Positions 7,750-8,728 of a DNA stretch of 8,728 bases are shown piece by piece. The position numbers and the translations under genes are program-made. The stretch comes from an uncultured Gammaproteobacteria bacterium (GTDB taxonomy: Bacteria > Pseudomonadota > Gammaproteobacteria > GCA-001735895). The notes below the pieces were generated by a model. The model saw nothing but the letters and a program-made list of their open reading frames with translations, was not told the origin of the DNA and did not search any database. How positions within the stretch are numbered: the stretch's first letter is position 1; every line of letters begins with the position of its first letter. Location: contig CALZHS010000065.1 of assembly GCA_945787265.1 (NCBI GenBank), positions 1 to 8,728 on the forward strand, written 5' to 3'.

Positions 7750-7877
7750 TACCGAGTAATCGAGACGAGACCGATCAAGGCCCGCGCCGAAGCGTCGCCA
7801 AATGCCACCAGGAGGAGTCCTGTCAACGAGGCCTTTAGTAATCTTGTTATATTCATTTTACTACTCACACTTTTCAT
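7749..7877 (-). pseudogene. pilQ 5' segment: start codon and signal peptide, out of frame with the rest
   Basis: From ATG 7875-7877 a 42-residue frame runs to TAA at 7749-7751, overlapping the next ATG as TAATG. It encodes a typical Sec signal peptide: basic N-region (MKSVSSKMNITRLLK), hydrophobic core (LTGLLLVAF) and an Ala-x-Ala type end (DASARA). AGAGGA (7884-7889) sits 6 nt upstream at ideal spacing, and the ATG lies 14 nt after the pilP stop, so this is the real translation start of pilQ. After about ARA the frame ends in LIGLVSITR and stops, while the -1 frame reads LDRSRLDYSVMTGN and continues into PilQ. A single missing base between roughly 7760 and 7795 would join them, for example in the GGG run at 7781-7783. 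It could be a sequencing error, a natural mutation or, less likely, a real two-ORF arrangement. A second in-frame ATG lies at 7854-7856. Confidence 0.75.
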
Positions 7878-7883
7878 GGTGTT

Positions 7884-7889
7884 TCCTCT
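7884..7889 (-). promoter_or_regulatory. Ribosome binding site for pilQ at the signal-peptide ATG
   Basis: AGAGGA, 6 nt before the ATG at 7875-7877 and immediately after the pilP stop. It decides that pilQ translation starts at 7877 rather than at 7749, because nothing comparable precedes 7749. Confidence 0.7.
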
Positions 7890-7891
7890 CG

Positions 7892-8440
7892 TTACTCAAT
7901 CAGCGCGACCGCCGATGAGCGCTCGATATAGTTTCCCAGTCCGTCTGGGACAATTTCTGTCAATTCAATAATCTGGTCGGTAACCGAAATAATTCGGCCG
8001 TGGTTCTGTCCCATGTAGTTACCCTCGATCACTCGATGAATCGTATTATCGGGTGCAAATATAAGGCCCCACTTGATGCCGTCTTTATCGTCGATAGTAC
8101 CCTTCAGGCGCAGCGTATCGAGCGGGAAGTCCTCAAGCGGTTCTCTCACTCGATCCGAGTCGGGTCGAAGCCCTGAGGCGAGTTCGTTAATTTCTTCAGG
8201 ATTTTGGTCGGGACGCCTGAAATCGACCAGCTTGAAAGGGTCACGTAAATCGTGCGAGGTATACTCGAAATTCTGGTACGGTTGAAACTCCGGGATCGGC
8301 TCGATACGTCCGGGTGGACGCGACCTGATTTCCTGCACGAATTGCTGCAGGTCTCCAAGACCGGCGCCGCAGCCTGAAAGCAGCGTGGCAAGAATACCCA
8401 GAAGAATAAATTTTGGGGAGGCTTTTAAGCGTGCTGTCAT
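7892..8440 (-). CDS. pilP: Type IV pilus assembly lipoprotein PilP
   Basis: Lipoprotein that links the PilM/N/O inner-membrane platform to the PilQ secretin across the periplasm. The 182 residues begin with a lipoprotein signal: a basic start, hydrophobic FILLGILATL (11-20) and lipobox LSGC with the acylated Cys24. Residue +2 is Gly, so outer-membrane sorting is not blocked by Asp. A flexible Pro-rich linker follows, with the family motif PPGRIEPIPEF (42-52) and YTSHDLRDPF (60-69), the part known in relatives to contact PilN/O. A C-terminal beta domain spans about 108-180 (LRLKGTI, WGLIFAPDNTIHRV, GRIISV), the part known to bind PilQ. The ATG overlaps the pilO stop by 4 nt (ATGA) and is preceded by a perfect AGGAGG, so the start is secure. 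pilQ follows after 14 nt. Confidence 0.95.
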   Translation of the reverse strand: MTARLKASPKFILLGILATLLSGCGAGLGDLQQFVQEIRSRPPGRIEPIPEFQPYQNFEYTSHDLRDPFKLVDFRRPDQNPEEINELASGLRPDSDRVREPLEDFPLDTLRLKGTIDDKDGIKWGLIFAPDNTIHRVIEGNYMGQNHGRIISVTDQIIELTEIVPDGLGNYIERSSAVALIE

Positions 8441-8728
8441 TGCTCATCCTCCTGAAGGTAGCGATAGGTCTTGGCAGTTGCTGCCATTTTCAGCTTACCA
8501 CTCAGATCTTCCTTATCGAACGGCTGCAGTTTCATATCGCTGATGGTAACAATACGGGGCAACGCCGCGATGCCGCTGATAAAAGTGGCAAGCTGGTGAT
8601 AAGAACCCGAGACTTCGAGAGAAATCGGCAATTCGGCGTAAAAACCTTTCTTTTCTTCTGCGCTGGGCTTGAACTTTTTTATCTCGAGACCCGCGGCAAG
8701 ACCGGTTTGCGACACGTCAACCAGCAGG
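8437..8728 (-). CDS. pilO: Type IV pilus alignment protein PilO, C-terminal part
   Basis: PilO is a bitopic inner-membrane protein that pairs with PilN and contacts PilP to form the pilus alignment complex. Only the last 96 residues are in the window; full-length proteins have about 200-210. The reading frame continues past the right edge (LLVDVSQTGLAAGLEI...), so the GTG at 8713-8715 is not its start. The visible part is the periplasmic ferredoxin-like domain, with the family-typical stretch ELPISLEVSGSYHQLATFISG and ALPRIVTISDM, as in Pseudomonas PilO. The transmembrane helix and coiled coil must lie outside. The stop overlaps the pilP start (ATGA), indicating translational coupling. pilM and pilN are expected upstream to the right. 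Confidence 0.93.
   Translation of the reverse strand, partial: LLVDVSQTGLAAGLEIKKFKPSAEEKKGFYAELPISLEVSGSYHQLATFISGIAALPRIVTISDMKLQPFDKEDLSGKLKMAATAKTYRYLQEDEQ
8448..8453 (-). promoter_or_regulatory. Consensus ribosome binding site for pilP
   Basis: AGGAGG, a full anti-Shine-Dalgarno match, ends 7 nt before the pilP ATG at 8438-8440 and lies inside the end of pilO. An ATG at 8445-8447 between them is out of frame and too close to the site to compete. Confidence 0.8.

Noticed and set aside
1..8728. Mobile elements, CRISPR arrays, tRNA or rRNA genes, phage or defence genes
   Set aside because: Nothing of the kind was seen. The window is almost wholly covered by six conserved housekeeping and pilus genes, and the largest gap is 172 nt.

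Overview
This window looks like a conserved chromosomal block from a gammaproteobacterium. All genes lie on the minus strand. In transcription order (right to left) they are pilO (3' part), pilP, pilQ, aroK, aroB and gltB (5' part). Proteins, gene order and spacing resemble the pilMNOPQ-aroK-aroB-(damX)-gltB-gltD region known from Pseudomonas and relatives. Base composition looks moderately GC-rich and even. I see no mobile element, tRNA, rRNA or CRISPR, and no sign of recent transfer. A finer taxonomic placement is not supported by what I can see.

Region 1 (8728 to 5740) is the end of the type IV pilus alignment/secretin operon. The C-terminal half of PilO is followed by the lipoprotein PilP, whose start overlaps the pilO stop (ATGA), and then by the outer-membrane secretin PilQ, 14 nt after pilP. 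The start of pilQ is broken. A good ribosome binding site and a clear signal peptide (7877 to 7749) lie in one frame, while the rest of PilQ, open from 7749 to 5740, lies in another. A one-base indel between them would restore a secretin of about 712 residues. A strong rho-independent terminator (5691-5720) closes the pil operon.

Region 2 (5687 to 4060) holds the shikimate-pathway pair aroK (shikimate kinase) and aroB (3-dehydroquinate synthase), separated by 2 nt. The pilQ terminator ends only about 21 nt before the aroK ATG, so how aroKB is transcribed is an open question.

Region 3 (4059 to 1) starts with a 172-nt intergenic stretch holding a good sigma70-type promoter and a strong leader hairpin. 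It continues into gltB, the large subunit of NADPH-dependent glutamate synthase, open for 1295 codons and cut by the left edge of the window just inside its C-terminal GXGXG domain. The damX-like SPOR gene often found between aroB and gltB is absent.

Functionally the block joins pilus assembly (PilO/P/Q), aromatic amino-acid precursor synthesis (AroK/B) and nitrogen assimilation (GltB). The link is conserved gene order rather than one pathway. I found no undescribed system. The points most worth checking are the pilQ frame break, the terminator before aroK, the gltB leader and the atypical last residues of gltB at the window edge.
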